Below are positions 8,130-18,500 of a DNA stretch of 35,922 bases, piece by piece. This stretch comes from an uncultured Flavobacteriales bacterium (GTDB taxonomy: Bacteria; Bacteroidota; Bacteroidia; Flavobacteriales; BACL11). Location: positions 1 to 35,922 of the forward strand of contig CAJQLK010000010.1 in assembly GCA_905479165.1 (NCBI GenBank), read 5' to 3'. The position numbers were made by a program, and so were the translations under genes. The notes beneath the pieces were generated by a model. The model saw nothing but the letters and a program-made list of their open reading frames with translations. It was not told the origin of the DNA and ran no database searches. Positions within the stretch are counted from its first letter, which is position 1; the number at the start of each line of letters is the position of its first letter.

Positions 8130-9437
8130 ATGGAAACGGATACTATGAATTATAAAGTAAAAGATATCTCATTAGCAGAATGGGGTAGAAAAGAAATTAC
8201 ATTAGCTGAGGCAGAAATGCCAGGCTTAATGGCTACAAGAGAAGAGTATGGAGATAGCAAACCATTAGCTGGCGCTAGAATTGCAGGGTGTTTGCATATG
8301 ACAATTCAGACTGCAGTTTTAATTGAAACATTAGTTCATTTAGGCGCTGAGGTTACTTGGTCATCTTGTAATGTTTTCTCAACACAAGACCAGGCAGCGG
8401 CTGCAATTGCAGCAACAGGAGTGCCTGTTTTTGCCTGGAAAGGACTTTCAGAAGAAGAGTTTGATTGGTGTATTTTACAAACTCTTACTGCCTTTGAAGG
8501 TGGTAAATCGTTAAATATGATATTAGATGATGGAGGTGATTTAACTAATATGGTTTTTGATAGATTTCCTGAAATGGTAGCAGACATTAAAGGTCTCTCT
8601 GAAGAAACTACTACTGGAGTACATAGATTGTACGAAAGAATGGAGAATGGGACGCTTTTAACTCCTGCTATTAACATTAATGACTCAGTTACTAAATCAA
8701 AATTTGATAATAAGTATGGTTGCAAAGAATCGTTAGTAGATGCAATCAGAAGAGCAACTGATGTAATGATGGCTGGTAAAGTTGCTGTTGTTGCTGGCTA
8801 TGGTGATGTTGGAAAAGGCTCTGCAGCTTCATTAAGAGGTGCTGGAGCAAGAGTTATTGTTACTGAAATTGATCCTATTTGTGCTTTACAAGCTGCAATG
8901 GATGGTTTTGCAGTAAAAAGAATGAATGATGCTTGTAAAAATGCAGATATCATTGTGACAACTACTGGAAATAAAGATATTATTCAAGCGCATCATTTTG
9001 AGAGGATGAAAGACAAAACAATTGTTTGTAATATTGGTCATTTTGATAACGAAATTGATGTTTCTTGGTTGAATGAAAAATGGGGGCATACAAAAGATAC
9101 GCTAAAGCCACAGGTTGATATGTATACTATTAATGGAAAAGTTATTATTTTATTAGCAGAAGGTAGGTTAGTGAATTTAGGTTGCGCAACAGGACATCCT
9201 TCATTTGTTATGTCAAATTCATTTACAAATCAAGTATTGGCTCAGTTAGAACTTTGGAATAATACAGATGCTTATGGTAAAGAGGTTTACATGTTACCCA
9301 AGCATTTAGATGAAAAAGTTGCTAGACTACACCTTGCTAAAATTGGAGTTGATTTAGAAACGTTAAGGCCAGACCAAGCAGAATACATTGGAGTAACGGT
9401 TGAGGGACCTTATAAACCAGAATATTATAGATACTAA
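8130..9437 (+). CDS. ahcY: Adenosylhomocysteinase (S-adenosyl-L-homocysteine hydrolase)
   Basis: [69 protein letters not shown]-terminal [18 protein letters not shown]. Confidence 0.97.
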   Translation: METDTMNYKVKDISLAEWGRKEITLAEAEMPGLMATREEYGDSKPLAGARIAGCLHMTIQTAVLIETLVHLGAEVTWSSCNVFSTQDQAAAAIAATGVPVFAWKGLSEEEFDWCILQTLTAFEGGKSLNMILDDGGDLTNMVFDRFPEMVADIKGLSEETTTGVHRLYERMENGTLLTPAININDSVTKSKFDNKYGCKESLVDAIRRATDVMMAGKVAVVAGYGDVGKGSAASLRGAGARVIVTEIDPICALQAAMDGFAVKRMNDACKNADIIVTTTGNKDIIQAHHFERMKDKTIVCNIGHFDNEIDVSWLNEKWGHTKDTLKPQVDMYTINGKVIILLAEGRLVNLGCATGHPSFVMSNSFTNQVLAQLELWNNTDAYGKEVYMLPKHLDEKVARLHLAKIGVDLETLRPDQAEYIGVTVEGPYKPEYYRY

Positions 9438-9458
9438 ATAGTCATTTTATAATAAATT

Positions 9459-9487
9459 AAAGCTCCGAGAAAATAGGGGCTTTTTTT
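9459..9487 (+). terminator. Rho-independent terminator downstream of ahcY
   Basis: AAAGCTCC-GAGAAAATA-GGGGCTTTTTTT. Confidence 0.85.
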
Positions 9488-9560
9488 ATGCTTTAAATCT
9501 GCCATTTTATTAATATAAAAAAATACCTTAATATTGTAGCTTGAATTAAAACCTGTACAT

Positions 9561-11348
9561 ATGAAAAGATTCTTTACAATTTTATTTTTTAGTTTGTTTA
9601 CTGTAGTTTTTATAAATGCACAGTGTTCTATTGATTATAGTTATTTTCCAGTTGGCGCAAATTATGGTTTATATCCTGATACCTTGCCTGATGGGGTTGT
9701 TGGGCAACCCTATAATCAAGATTTAACTTTTTACCTGCCTCTTGATACTGTTTCTGCAGGTGTTTTTGTAGAGTTTACAGATTTTCATATTACATCAATT
9801 TCCCTTCCACTAGGGCTTTCTTGGGAATGTAATAATAGTGCTAATGCGTGTCATTATGATCCTTTAGTTAGTCAATACGGCTGTGTAAATGTTTCTGGTA
9901 CTCCTTTAGTAGCTGGAAATTATGATGTTAATGTTAATTTAGTAGCTACTCATAGTTTATCTGCTTTAGTAGGAACAGAAAGTATTTCTTTCTCACTTCC
10001 AATGACAATAATTAATGATACGTCTACATCTAATAATGCTGGCTTTGCAATGACAAATTCATCAGGTTGCGCTCCAATAACAGTTAGTTTTACAAATAAT
10101 AATACTGGTATGTTATCTTATTTTTGGGATTTTGGAAATGGCAACACTAGCACTATGCAAGATCCAGTGGATCAGATATATTCTCAGGCTGGGCAGTATA
10201 TTGTGCAGTATTCAGCAATACAAAGTAATCCGTCATATTTTTTAGAAAGTATTGAGGTATTTTCAGGTACTTGCACAGATAATTTCCTGATTGGTGATGT
10301 GGATTTATTATATGATATTACAACTTCAAGTGGAGTTGTACAGTCTGTATCCCCTTCTAATGCGATAACTCAGGCTTTTCCTTTAATGATTAATTTATCT
10401 AACCCATTACAATTAACTGGTCAAGATGTTACAATTGAAGTCTGGGATGATGATGGCTGGATAAGCGGATTAGAATACTGTGGTGGCGTTACTTTTACAC
10501 CGCCACAGCAAGCAGGAACATTTTCTGCAAATGGAGGTGGTTTATCCATAAACTATACTATCATGGAGATTCCTGCAAATACAGTAATTACAGCAGATAC
10601 GATAAATATCTATGGATATCCTAGTACTCCTGTTTTGGTTTACGATACTTTAAATAACTTGATTTACACATCTTCAGATTCCACTGCAATGCAGTGGTAT
10701 TATTATAATAGCCCAATACCTGGAGCTACAGACACCTTTGTTGAACCAACAGCTTCTGGTTTATACTCTTTAGTTGTTGTAAATGAGAATGGTTGTGTGA
10801 CTACTTCTTTAGAGGTTTTAATTGTAATATGCGACACTTCATATCAACCAATGTTGGATGATAATGGATCTACAGCATGGATGTTAGATTCAGCCTTGTA
10901 TTCTAATCTTCAGTGGTTTAGCGTTAGTACTGGAATTATTAATGGAGCAAATCATTCTTTTTTTCCAGCTACTGAAAACGGGGAGTACTATATTGTTGCA
11001 ACTGATACGTTTGGATGTTCATACTCATCAGCTACAGTATACCTAAGCCCTTTTGTAAGTTCAGAAGGAATAGTTATTTCTGAGATTGTAAAGGTTGGGC
11101 CCAACCCTATTGAAAATGGATTTCCTTTGAATATCTATATAGATGCCCCAGCGTTATCACCAGTTATATTTGTTTTGATCGATTTCTATGGAAGGGAGGT
11201 TATTCGAAAGATTGTTCATTACCGCTCTTATCCTTATCAATTTGAAGCAAATGAGCTTAGTAAGTTATCCAATGGGGTATATTATTTAGATATCTCATTT
11301 GATGACAATAAGATAAGAAAGAAAATTGTAAAGTTGGGAGCTAATTAA
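9561..11348 (+). CDS. Secreted PKD-domain protein with T9SS type A C-terminal sorting domain
   Basis: Signal peptide (MKRFFTILFFSLFTVVFINAQ); PKD-like GCAPITVSFTNNNTGMLSYFWDFGNGNTSTMQDPVDQIYSQAGQY; C-terminal VGPNPIENG...ANELSKLSNGVYYLDISFDDNKIRKKIVKLGAN. Confidence 0.85.
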   Translation: MKRFFTILFFSLFTVVFINAQCSIDYSYFPVGANYGLYPDTLPDGVVGQPYNQDLTFYLPLDTVSAGVFVEFTDFHITSISLPLGLSWECNNSANACHYDPLVSQYGCVNVSGTPLVAGNYDVNVNLVATHSLSALVGTESISFSLPMTIINDTSTSNNAGFAMTNSSGCAPITVSFTNNNTGMLSYFWDFGNGNTSTMQDPVDQIYSQAGQYIVQYSAIQSNPSYFLESIEVFSGTCTDNFLIGDVDLLYDITTSSGVVQSVSPSNAITQAFPLMINLSNPLQLTGQDVTIEVWDDDGWISGLEYCGGVTFTPPQQAGTFSANGGGLSINYTIMEIPANTVITADTINIYGYPSTPVLVYDTLNNLIYTSSDSTAMQWYYYNSPIPGATDTFVEPTASGLYSLVVVNENGCVTTSLEVLIVICDTSYQPMLDDNGSTAWMLDSALYSNLQWFSVSTGIINGANHSFFPATENGEYYIVATDTFGCSYSSATVYLSPFVSSEGIVISEIVKVGPNPIENGFPLNIYIDAPALSPVIFVLIDFYGREVIRKIVHYRSYPYQFEANELSKLSNGVYYLDISFDDNKIRKKIVKLGAN

Positions 11349-11757
11349 AGATGTGCAGAACATTATTATCATCCAAACTCAAATTGTAAGTTTTTAATGA
11401 CAAAAGTGCTGGTGCATTTATAGCTTCACCTGTGTTACTTATTAAGAATGCTGAGGCGCAACAACCGCAAAATGCAATTCCAGAATTTACTGAATCAATA
11501 ACTGAACATGATAGTGATGGTTCGTAACTGCAGTTTCTGTCGTAAACTTTATAGTCATTGCCAACTCCATGGTAAATAATTATTCCTTCTACTCCTCCTT
11601 CAATAAAAATTGCACTTCCTGATATTGCGATTTCACTATTTTCGGGTAAGCTTAAATTCACATACTCATTTACATAAACTTCTTGTATGTAATCATTTTT
11701 TGAGTTACAGCTGAGTAGTAAAATATTCATTGTTAGAATGTAAATAAGCTTTTTCAT
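11341..11757 (-). CDS. Lipoprotein, Rieske-fold-like (possible degenerate cluster site)
   Basis: Lipobox LLLLSC; YKVYDRNCSYEPSLSCSVIDS...GIAFCGCCASAFLISNTGEAINAPALLSLKTYNLSLDDNNVLHIFN resembles the Rieske C-terminal half (C..C...S.F....G....GPA..L..Y.V). Confidence 0.55.
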   Translation of the reverse strand: MKKLIYILTMNILLLSCNSKNDYIQEVYVNEYVNLSLPENSEIAISGSAIFIEGGVEGIIIYHGVGNDYKVYDRNCSYEPSLSCSVIDSVNSGIAFCGCCASAFLISNTGEAINAPALLSLKTYNLSLDDNNVLHIFN

Positions 11758-11817
11758 ACCTGCAATTTTAGGTAAAATAAATGAGATTTATTACCTTTAT
11801 TAATATGAAAATATTTA

Positions 11818-11825
11818 TATCTTTA
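11818..11825 (+). promoter_or_regulatory. Candidate -7 element upstream of the TonB receptor
   Basis: TATCTTTA, one mismatch to TAnnTTTG, followed by CAGCCTTTAAAA. Confidence 0.4.
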
Positions 11826-11844
11826 CAGCCTTTAAAATTAGAAT

Positions 11845-14800
11845 ATGTCGAGAAAAATTTATTTAATAGTAGCATTTGCATTAACAACAACTTTTGCTTT
11901 TGCTCAAACAGGATCTCTTAAAGGAGTAATTACTGATGCTATGACTGGTGAGCCAGTTCCTTTTGCTAATATTGTGGCAGAAAAAGGAGGGAATCAAATT
12001 GGTGGTACTACTACTGATTTTGATGGAAACTATACAATTAAGCCTTTAGTCCCCGGTAATTATACTATTAAAGCAACTTTTGTTGGTTATGGTGCTGTTG
12101 AAATTACAGGCGTAATTGTTTCCTCTAACAAAATTACAAAGCAAGATGTTCAACTGCAAGAAGGTGTTGCTATTGGTGAAGTAAAAATTATTGCATACAA
12201 GAAACCTTTACTTGACCAAGATAACTTATCAGGAGAAACAAAAACTGCTGAGGAAATTGTAGCCTTACCAACAAGAAATATAAGTTCTGTAGCTGCAACT
12301 ACTGCAGGTATTTACCAAAAAGATGAGGGTGAAGGGGTAAATGTTAGAGGATCTCGTTCTGATGCTACTGAATATTATATTGATGGGATTAAGGTGAGAG
12401 GTGCTATTGGAGTTCCCACTTCTGGAATTGAGCAGATTACTGTAATTACTGGTGGTGTTCCTGCACAATACGGTGACGCTACTGGAGGAATTATTTCTGT
12501 TACTACAAAAGGCCCTTCTAATAAAACATTTGGTGGTCTTGAGTATGAGTCATCATCATTATTTGATAATTATAATTACAATTTATTAGGATTTTCTTTG
12601 TCCGGACCTTTATTAAAGAAGAGAAATGCTGATGGTTCTAAAGGAAGTTCAATTTTAGGATATTTTATTTCAGGTGAGCTTAGAAGCGTTGATGATAATG
12701 ACCCATCAGCAATTGGAATGTGGAAGGTAAAGGATGATGTTTTAACTGATTTAAAAGCAAATCCTTTTGTATTAGCTCCTAATGCAACGGCAGGCTTATT
12801 AAGTTCTTCTGAGTTTTTAAATGAGGATGACTTTGAATTGGTTGAGGCTAAACTAAACACAAATGATAAAAGAATAAATCTATCTGGTAAAATTGATTTT
12901 AAACCATCTATTAATACGTTCTTGTCATTAGGGGGTTCTTTCTATGCTAGAAAAAGTAATGATTATAACTATTATAGATCAATGTATTCATCTGATGATA
13001 ATCGTAATTCTTCACAAACTACCTATCGTTTATTTGGTAAGTTGACTCAAAAGTTTGGTTCTGAGCAGTCAAATTCAGAGGAAAGTGCATCAGTTATTAA
13101 AAACGCATTCTTTACAATACAAGGAGATTATACAAATAATAAGTACACTTATGATGATGAAAAACATGGAGAGAATATTTTTAACTATGGTTATGTAGGA
13201 AAGTTTAATACATACAAGGCTCCTATTTATCAAAATGGTACTGCAATTGACTCTGCAAGTGGTATCCTTTATAGTGGACAAATTTTAGGTGGTTGGGCAG
13301 ATACTTTATATACATTTGAGGCTAGTGATATTAATCCTGGTTTAGTAAATTATACTTCTGCTTATTATGATATGTTTTCTGAATACGGCGGGAATTCATA
13401 CCAATCTTCAACTATGAGTCAATTTGGTGTTGATGCTTCTAATGATGGCGTGATTAGAACTGCAGCAGACTTGCAAGGACAAGGCTTAATGAATGGTGAT
13501 GCTCCTTCATCAGTATATTCTTTATTTGGAAGTAATGCCTCTTGGTATGGGTACTCTGTTAAGCAAGAAAATACACAGTCAACCTTTAAAGCTTCAGGAT
13601 CTGCAGATGTTAAGTCTCATGAATTCTCATTTGGATTTGAATTTGAACAAAGGAAAGATTATTATTGGCAATTTAACACTTTTAGATCTGTATGGACTCT
13701 AATGAATCAATTAGCAAATAAACATATTTTAGAGCGTGATTTAGCAAACCCAAATCCTGTATTTGATGCTAACGGAACTTTTCAGGATACTATTAATTAT
13801 GATAGATTGTTTGTTGCTGAAGAACAATCTGATTTTGATAGAAATTTAAGAGATGCATTAGGATTAGATCCTAATGGAACTGATTTTATTGATGTTGATT
13901 CTTATGACCCATCAACTTACTCATTAAGTATGTTTAGTGAAGATGAGTTGCTGAACAATGGTACTTCGTATGCTGTATATTATGGATATGATATTTATGG
14001 AAATAAAAATAATGGAGATGCTTCTTTAGCCAACTTCTTTGAAGAAGAGGGTAGTAAAAGATTAATTGCTCCATTTAATCCTATTTATACAGCAGGTTAC
14101 ATCCAAGATAAATTTGCAATTGAGGATTTAATTTTTAATGTAGGCGTTAGGGTAGATCGTTATGATGCCAATCAAAAAGTATTAAAGGATCAACACTTAT
14201 TATATAGTGCATATACTGCTGGTGCTGATATGGATTTAATGAATTCTACTGATATTCCTTCGACTATAGGTAATGATTATGTTGTATATGTTGATGATGT
14301 TGATAATCCATCAGCAATTGTAGGTTATAGAAATAATGATGGTGATACTTGGTATAATGCTGAAGGTTTAGTAATTTCTGATCCTTCTTTATTAGCTGAA
14401 GCCGCTGGTGGTAAAATTGCTCCTTATCTAAAAGATGCAGTATCAGCTGCACAAGGAATAGTAAATGTTAATGAAGTGTTTGAAGATTATACTCCTGAGG
14501 TAGTGTTTATGCCTAGGATTGCATTCTCTTTCCCTATTTCTGATGAGGCTCAATTCTTTGCGCATTATGACGTATTAACACAAAGACCTCCTTCAGGAAA
14601 TAGATTAGAGCCAGTTGATTATTTATTTATGGCCGACAGAGTTGGTGAAAGATTAAATAACCCTAATTTAAAGCCTGAAAAAAATGTTGATTATGAGTTA
14701 GGATTTGCAAAAACTTTATCTTTAAAATCGGCATTAAAAATATCTGCATTTTATAAAGAGTTAAGAGATATGGTTCAGGTAACTAGTGTGCTTTCTGCTT

Positions 14801-15555
14801 ATCCTGCACAGTATTATACTTATGGCAATATTGACTTTAGTACAGTAAAAGGTTTGTCTGTGAATTATGATTTAAGAAGAACAAATAATGTTCAGATGAC
14901 TGCTAACTATACTTTGCAATTTGCTGATGGGACAGGTTCATCTGCAACATCAGGTGCTAATTTAGCAGAAACTGGACAGCCTAACTTAAGAACATTAACT
15001 CCACTTGATTACGATCAAAGACATGCAGTATCTGCATCTGTTGATTATCATTATGGAGAAGGGAAGGATTATAATGGCCCTTTATTGTTTGGAGCAAAAG
15101 TATTTCAGAATGCAGGTGCTAATGTAATGTTCTCTGCAGGATCAGGAACTCCTTATTCTAAACAATCTAACATTACACAAGAAGCAGCAAGTGGGATTAA
15201 TGATAGATCAACACTTGAAGGTAGTCTAAATGGATCCCGTTTGCCTTGGCAATTCCGAATTAATGCTAAAGTTAATAAAGAATTTGAAATCAAGTGGAGT
15301 GATAAAAAGAGTTCACACTTAAATATATATGTTCAAGTTCAGAACTTACTGGATGCTAAAAATATAATGAGTGTATATCGTGCAACAGGTAACCCAGAGG
15401 ATGATGGCTATTTAACTTCATCAGCAGCACAAAATTCTATTGATGCGAAAAATGACCCTGAATCTTTCAGGTACTTGTATTCATTGGCCGTAAACAATCC
15501 TTCGCATTATAGTCTGCCTAGAATGTGGAGAGCAGGTATAAGCTTACAATTTTAA
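11845..15555 (+). CDS. TonB-dependent receptor with N-terminal carboxypeptidase-regulatory-like domain
   Basis: 1236 aa; GSLKGVITDAMTGEPVPFANIVAEKGGNQIGGTTTDFDGNYTIKPLVPGNYTIKATFVGY; plug GVNVRGSRSDATEYYIDGIKVRG...GVPAQYGDATGGIISVTTKGP; aromatic C-terminus AGISLQF. Confidence 0.93.
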   Translation: MSRKIYLIVAFALTTTFAFAQTGSLKGVITDAMTGEPVPFANIVAEKGGNQIGGTTTDFDGNYTIKPLVPGNYTIKATFVGYGAVEITGVIVSSNKITKQDVQLQEGVAIGEVKIIAYKKPLLDQDNLSGETKTAEEIVALPTRNISSVAATTAGIYQKDEGEGVNVRGSRSDATEYYIDGIKVRGAIGVPTSGIEQITVITGGVPAQYGDATGGIISVTTKGPSNKTFGGLEYESSSLFDNYNYNLLGFSLSGPLLKKRNADGSKGSSILGYFISGELRSVDDNDPSAIGMWKVKDDVLTDLKANPFVLAPNATAGLLSSSEFLNEDDFELVEAKLNTNDKRINLSGKIDFKPSINTFLSLGGSFYARKSNDYNYYRSMYSSDDNRNSSQTTYRLFGKLTQKFGSEQSNSEESASVIKNAFFTIQGDYTNNKYTYDDEKHGENIFNYGYVGKFNTYKAPIYQNGTAIDSASGILYSGQILGGWADTLYTFEASDINPGLVNYTSAYYDMFSEYGGNSYQSSTMSQFGVDASNDGVIRTAADLQGQGLMNGDAPSSVYSLFGSNASWYGYSVKQENTQSTFKASGSADVKSHEFSFGFEFEQRKDYYWQFNTFRSVWTLMNQLANKHILERDLANPNPVFDANGTFQDTINYDRLFVAEEQSDFDRNLRDALGLDPNGTDFIDVDSYDPSTYSLSMFSEDELLNNGTSYAVYYGYDIYGNKNNGDASLANFFEEEGSKRLIAPFNPIYTAGYIQDKFAIEDLIFNVGVRVDRYDANQKVLKDQHLLYSAYTAGADMDLMNSTDIPSTIGNDYVVYVDDVDNPSAIVGYRNNDGDTWYNAEGLVISDPSLLAEAAGGKIAPYLKDAVSAAQGIVNVNEVFEDYTPEVVFMPRIAFSFPISDEAQFFAHYDVLTQRPPSGNRLEPVDYLFMADRVGERLNNPNLKPEKNVDYELGFAKTLSLKSALKISAFYKELRDMVQVTSVLSAYPAQYYTYGNIDFSTVKGLSVNYDLRRTNNVQMTANYTLQFADGTGSSATSGANLAETGQPNLRTLTPLDYDQRHAVSASVDYHYGEGKDYNGPLLFGAKVFQNAGANVMFSAGSGTPYSKQSNITQEAASGINDRSTLEGSLNGSRLPWQFRINAKVNKEFEIKWSDKKSSHLNIYVQVQNLLDAKNIMSVYRATGNPEDDGYLTSSAAQNSIDAKNDPESFRYLYSLAVNNPSHYSLPRMWRAGISLQF

Positions 15556-15590
15556 TAAAATAACTAGTAAAAAAGAAAAATAGATTTTTT

Positions 15591-18500
15591 ATGAATAATA
15601 AAATTAAACAAATAGTAACATTATCATTTGCATTCTATAGTATTGCATTGATGGCGAAAGAGAATGTTCCAAATCCCGGAGTAACTTCTGTTGTTAATAC
15701 AAGGGTGGCTGCTGGTTGTAATCCTTCAAAATCTAAAACTGACTTGGATGTAAATAATGTGAGAACCACAATTATGGGTGGAGGAGACATGTGGTGGGAT
15801 TTAGCTGACGCACAGTATGAAATTCCTAAAGGAAGTAAAAAGAATTCAATGTTTGCAGGTGCACTTTGGATTGGTGGTGTTGATGATGGGGGGCAATTGA
15901 AAGTTGCTGCAATGACTTACCGCCAAGATGGTAATGATTTTTGGCCTGGACCTTTAAATGTAAATAATGCAACAATATCAGCTGATGAGTGCGTAACTTG
16001 GGATAAACATTTCAAATTAGATCGTTCAGAAGTAGAGGAATATGTTGCTCGTTTTGATTCAGATCCTACCTATGTTATTCCTAACTCTATATTAGACTGG
16101 CCCGCACATGGTAATGAGACACTAGGACAAGATGAGTTTTTAGCGCCTTTCTTTGATGCAAACGGAAATGATCTCTATGAACCGTTTGATGGTGATTATC
16201 CTGACTATAACATTACTGGAACAAATGATAATGCAAGATTGTTTGGTGATCAAACTTTATTCTGGATTTTTAATGATAAAGGAAATATTCACACTGAAAC
16301 TGAAGCTGAACCTTTAGGTTTAGAGATACATGCACAAGCATTTGGATTTACTGCCGATAATGAAGTTAATGATATGACTTTTTACAATTATAAAGTAATT
16401 AACCGTTCAACACTTCCTTTGAATGATACCTATTTTGGGCAATGGGTAGATCCTGATTTAGGGTATTATTTAGATGATTATGTAGGATGTGATGTAAATC
16501 TTGGATTAGGTATTTGTTATAATGGAGATGCTGAAGATGAAGGTGCTGATGGTTACGGATTTAATCCACCTGCTATTGGAGTAGATTTCTTCCAAGGGCC
16601 AATATCTGATCCAAATGATGGTATTGATAACGATAGAGATGGATTAATAGATGAAGGTTATGATGGTATAGACAACAATAATAATGGTTTAATTGATGAC
16701 CCAGAAGAACGTGAGCAAATTATCATGTCAAAATTTGTTTATTATAATAACGACTTTACCACTATGGGAAATCCTGAATCTGGTACAGATATTTACAACT
16801 ACTTAAGAGGTATTTGGAAAGATAATGTTCCTATGACTTATGGTGGAGATGGTCATGGTGGAGGAACAGGCTCAACAACTGATGAGTGTAACTTTATGTT
16901 CCCTGGAACTTCTGACGCATCTTTTGCTGGAGCAGAATGGACTGAGGTAACTGCTGGAAATGTGCCAGCTGATAGAAGATTCCTGCAATCAGCTGGAGCC
17001 TTTACTTTACAGCCTGGTGCTGTAAATGTTATTACAACTGGTGTTGTATGGGCAAGAGCTAAATCTGGTGGGCAAACTGCATCAGTGCAGTTACTTAAAA
17101 TTTATGATAGAGAAGCTCAGGCTTTATTTGACAATAACTTTGACATTCTTAACGGACCAGATGCGCCTGATGTAACAATTCGTGAGTTAGATAAAGAATT
17201 AATTTTTACATTATCAAATGGTGCTACTTCAAATAATATTGATGAGTCTTACTCTGAGAAAGACCCTTACATTACTAAACCAGATAATATTGCTAACTCG
17301 CCAAATTACGAATTTCAAGGTTACTTAGTTTATCAATTGGAGAATGCAACTGTTTCAGTTACTGATTTAGATGACCCCGATAAAGCAAGACTTATCTACA
17401 GAAGTGATGTAAATGATGATGTAACAGGAATTGTTAATCAATACTTAGATCCTATTTTAGCAGTATATACTCCAATTGAAGAAGTTCCTTCTATATTGAG
17501 TTCTGGTGTAATTGGCTCAGTTGATGAAGGAATTCAGTTTTCTTTCCAAATTAATGATGATAGATTTGCTTTAGGAAATACAAGATTGGTAAATCATAAA
17601 ACTTATTACTTTATGTCATTATCATACGGTTATAATAGAGCTGAAGAGAATGCTGACCCTTATGATGTAAATGCATCTGAATATGATGGGAGAAACCAGC
17701 CTTATATTTCAGGTAGAAGAAATATTAAAGTATATTCTGCAATCCCTCATGTTACTAATCCTGAAAATGGAGGAACAATTTTAAATGCATCTTATGGTGA
17801 TGGGGTTGAACTTGCAAGAAAAGAAGGTCAAGGAAATGGAGGGATGGCTTTAGAGTTTACAAACCAAACTATTGAAGATATTTTAACTTCTGAGGATCAT
17901 AGAAGTTTAAATCCAACATATGTAGCAGGACAAGGACCAATAACTATTACAGTGGTTGATCCTGTAAAAGTCCCTCAAGGAGACTTTACTTTCAAATTAA
18001 TGGATCCTATTTTTGTTGGTAATGCTAATGCTATTAGTTCTTATGGCAGGTGGGAATTGATTGATAATGCAACGGGAAATATAAAAGCTTCAGCCGATCA
18101 AGATATTGATTTAGGTTCTGAGCAATATATCTCACAACTAGGTTTAAATGTAAAAGTAAAACAAACACAAAACCCTGGTACTGACCCAGCTACTATTGAT
18201 GATAATGGATTAATTTCTGGTACAATAGAATTCTCAAATCCTAATGACAGATGGCTAAGTGGGGTTGCAGATAGAGATGATGAGAACGGATTCTTTAATA
18301 TATGGGGCTTTAATTGGATTAGATCAGGTTCTTATACAAATGAGGCTATTGGTCAGTTTAGTGATTACAATATGACTGATGATCCGAATGGGGTATTTGA
18401 AGGGGTTGTAATGCAATCAAATGTTGCTTCATCACAATTTGGAAGTTTTGAATGGACTGGAGGAACATGGGCTCCCTATCGTTTTGCATCTAACTTTAAT

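Noticed and set aside
8336-8725. 129-aa minus-strand ORF inside ahcY
   Set aside because: Antisense shadow of a highly conserved gene; no supporting start context or domain.
11771-11796. GGTAAAATAAATGAGATTTATTACC imperfect inverted repeat between divergent genes
   Set aside because: Bulged and almost purely A/T; too weak to call as an operator or terminator without comparative data.
12265-14452. Small ORFs inside the large TonB receptor (12265, 12576, 13090, 13493, 14264)
   Set aside because: Out-of-frame or antisense shadows in a long intact CDS, with low-complexity translations.
16605-16715. Repetitive GATGGTAT..GAT tract considered as a CRISPR or DNA repeat
   Set aside because: Short in-frame coding repeat (DGIDN..GLID) with no spacers.
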